Assembly (NCBI RefSeq): GCF_002073975.1
Contig: NZ_CP020384.1
Location: forward strand, 2,728,001 to 2,792,000
Direction: 5' to 3'
Source of the DNA: Rhodovulum sp. MB263
GTDB taxonomy: Bacteria > Pseudomonadota > Alphaproteobacteria > Rhodobacterales > Rhodobacteraceae
Length of the DNA stretch: 64,000 bases
Of this stretch, positions 63,937-64,000 are shown in pieces. The notes below the pieces were generated by a model. The model had not been told where the DNA came from. It saw only the letters and a program-made list of their open reading frames with translations, and made no database searches. A program made the position numbers and the translations under genes. Numbering within the stretch: position 1 is the stretch's first letter; every line of letters starts with the position of its first letter.

Positions 63937-64000
63937 ATGAGATCGCTTCGGCTCTGGCAGGTTCTGCGCCTGTCGCGTCGGCTCTGGGTGCGCACCAGCC
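63937..64000 (+). CDS. partial gene at the window end (possible membrane protein)
   Basis: An ATG with AAGGATG-type ribosome site starts MRSLRLWQVLRLSRRLWVRT before the window ends. The basic, Trp/Leu-rich start resembles the N-terminus of membrane proteins such as the DUF2254 family, but 21 residues cannot decide this. Confidence 0.4.
   Translation, partial: MRSLRLWQVLRLSRRLWVRTS

Overview
The window reads as chromosomal DNA of a high-GC alphaproteobacterium of the Rhodobacteraceae (Rhodobacter, Cereibacter, Rhodovulum or Paracoccus relatives). The evidence is the gene order of the division and cell wall (dcw) cluster behind a roughly 270-nt leader that matches the UpsM arrangement known from Rhodobacter sphaeroides, an opgG-opgI-opgH-opgC operon in the order described for that species, and CCTCCTCCC-loop (cuckoo/CcsR-type) RNA hairpins.

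Positions 1-38,200 are mostly ordinary, dense core genome. An L-lactate dehydrogenase faces the minus-strand dcw operon (mraZ-rsmH-ftsL-ftsI-murE-murF-mraY-small membrane gene-murD), whose genes overlap by a few bases and make and cross-link the peptidoglycan precursor. After an apbC/mrp Fe-S carrier come four anti-Shine-Dalgarno hairpins with no nearby protein gene, then a UvrD/PcrA helicase, pyruvate carboxylase (anaplerosis), a frameshifted family 25 glycosyltransferase, a tandemly duplicated promoter plus tRNA-Gly(GCC) unit, an NnrU-like membrane protein, a two-gene RND efflux system, a cold shock gene, a TRAP dicarboxylate-type transporter (dctPQM) and the osmoregulated periplasmic glucan operon (opgGIHC).

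Positions 38,200-63,100 are accessory. They begin with a wrecked IS21 element. A block of small, mostly uncharacterised genes follows: two transglutaminase-like proteins, a secreted seven-repeat cysteine protein, a zinc-ribbon protein, a PsiE-like membrane protein, two related short PFTLPG-type proteins, an NTF2-like protein and a Crp/Fnr regulator. Next is a mobile zone of IS3 and IS481 wreckage and a 5'-truncated gene, then a compact operon of a large serine recombinase and two ParB-like proteins with a divergent HTH gene, a ParDE toxin-antitoxin pair, and remnants of a P4-type integrase and an HNH nuclease. A minus-strand cassette at 57,165-60,720 looks like type VI secretion cargo: a VgrG N-terminal remnant, a DUF4123 adaptor, a putative membrane-active effector with a strict 11-residue tryptophan repeat, and a multi-pass membrane protein that is the candidate immunity factor. 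A HicAB pair, two further tRNA genes (Ser-GCT, Ala-CGC) and an IS110 remnant close the accessory part.

All functional calls rest on reading the translations and motifs. No database search was run, so family names for less conserved genes, RNA identities and promoter positions are inferences graded by the stated confidence.
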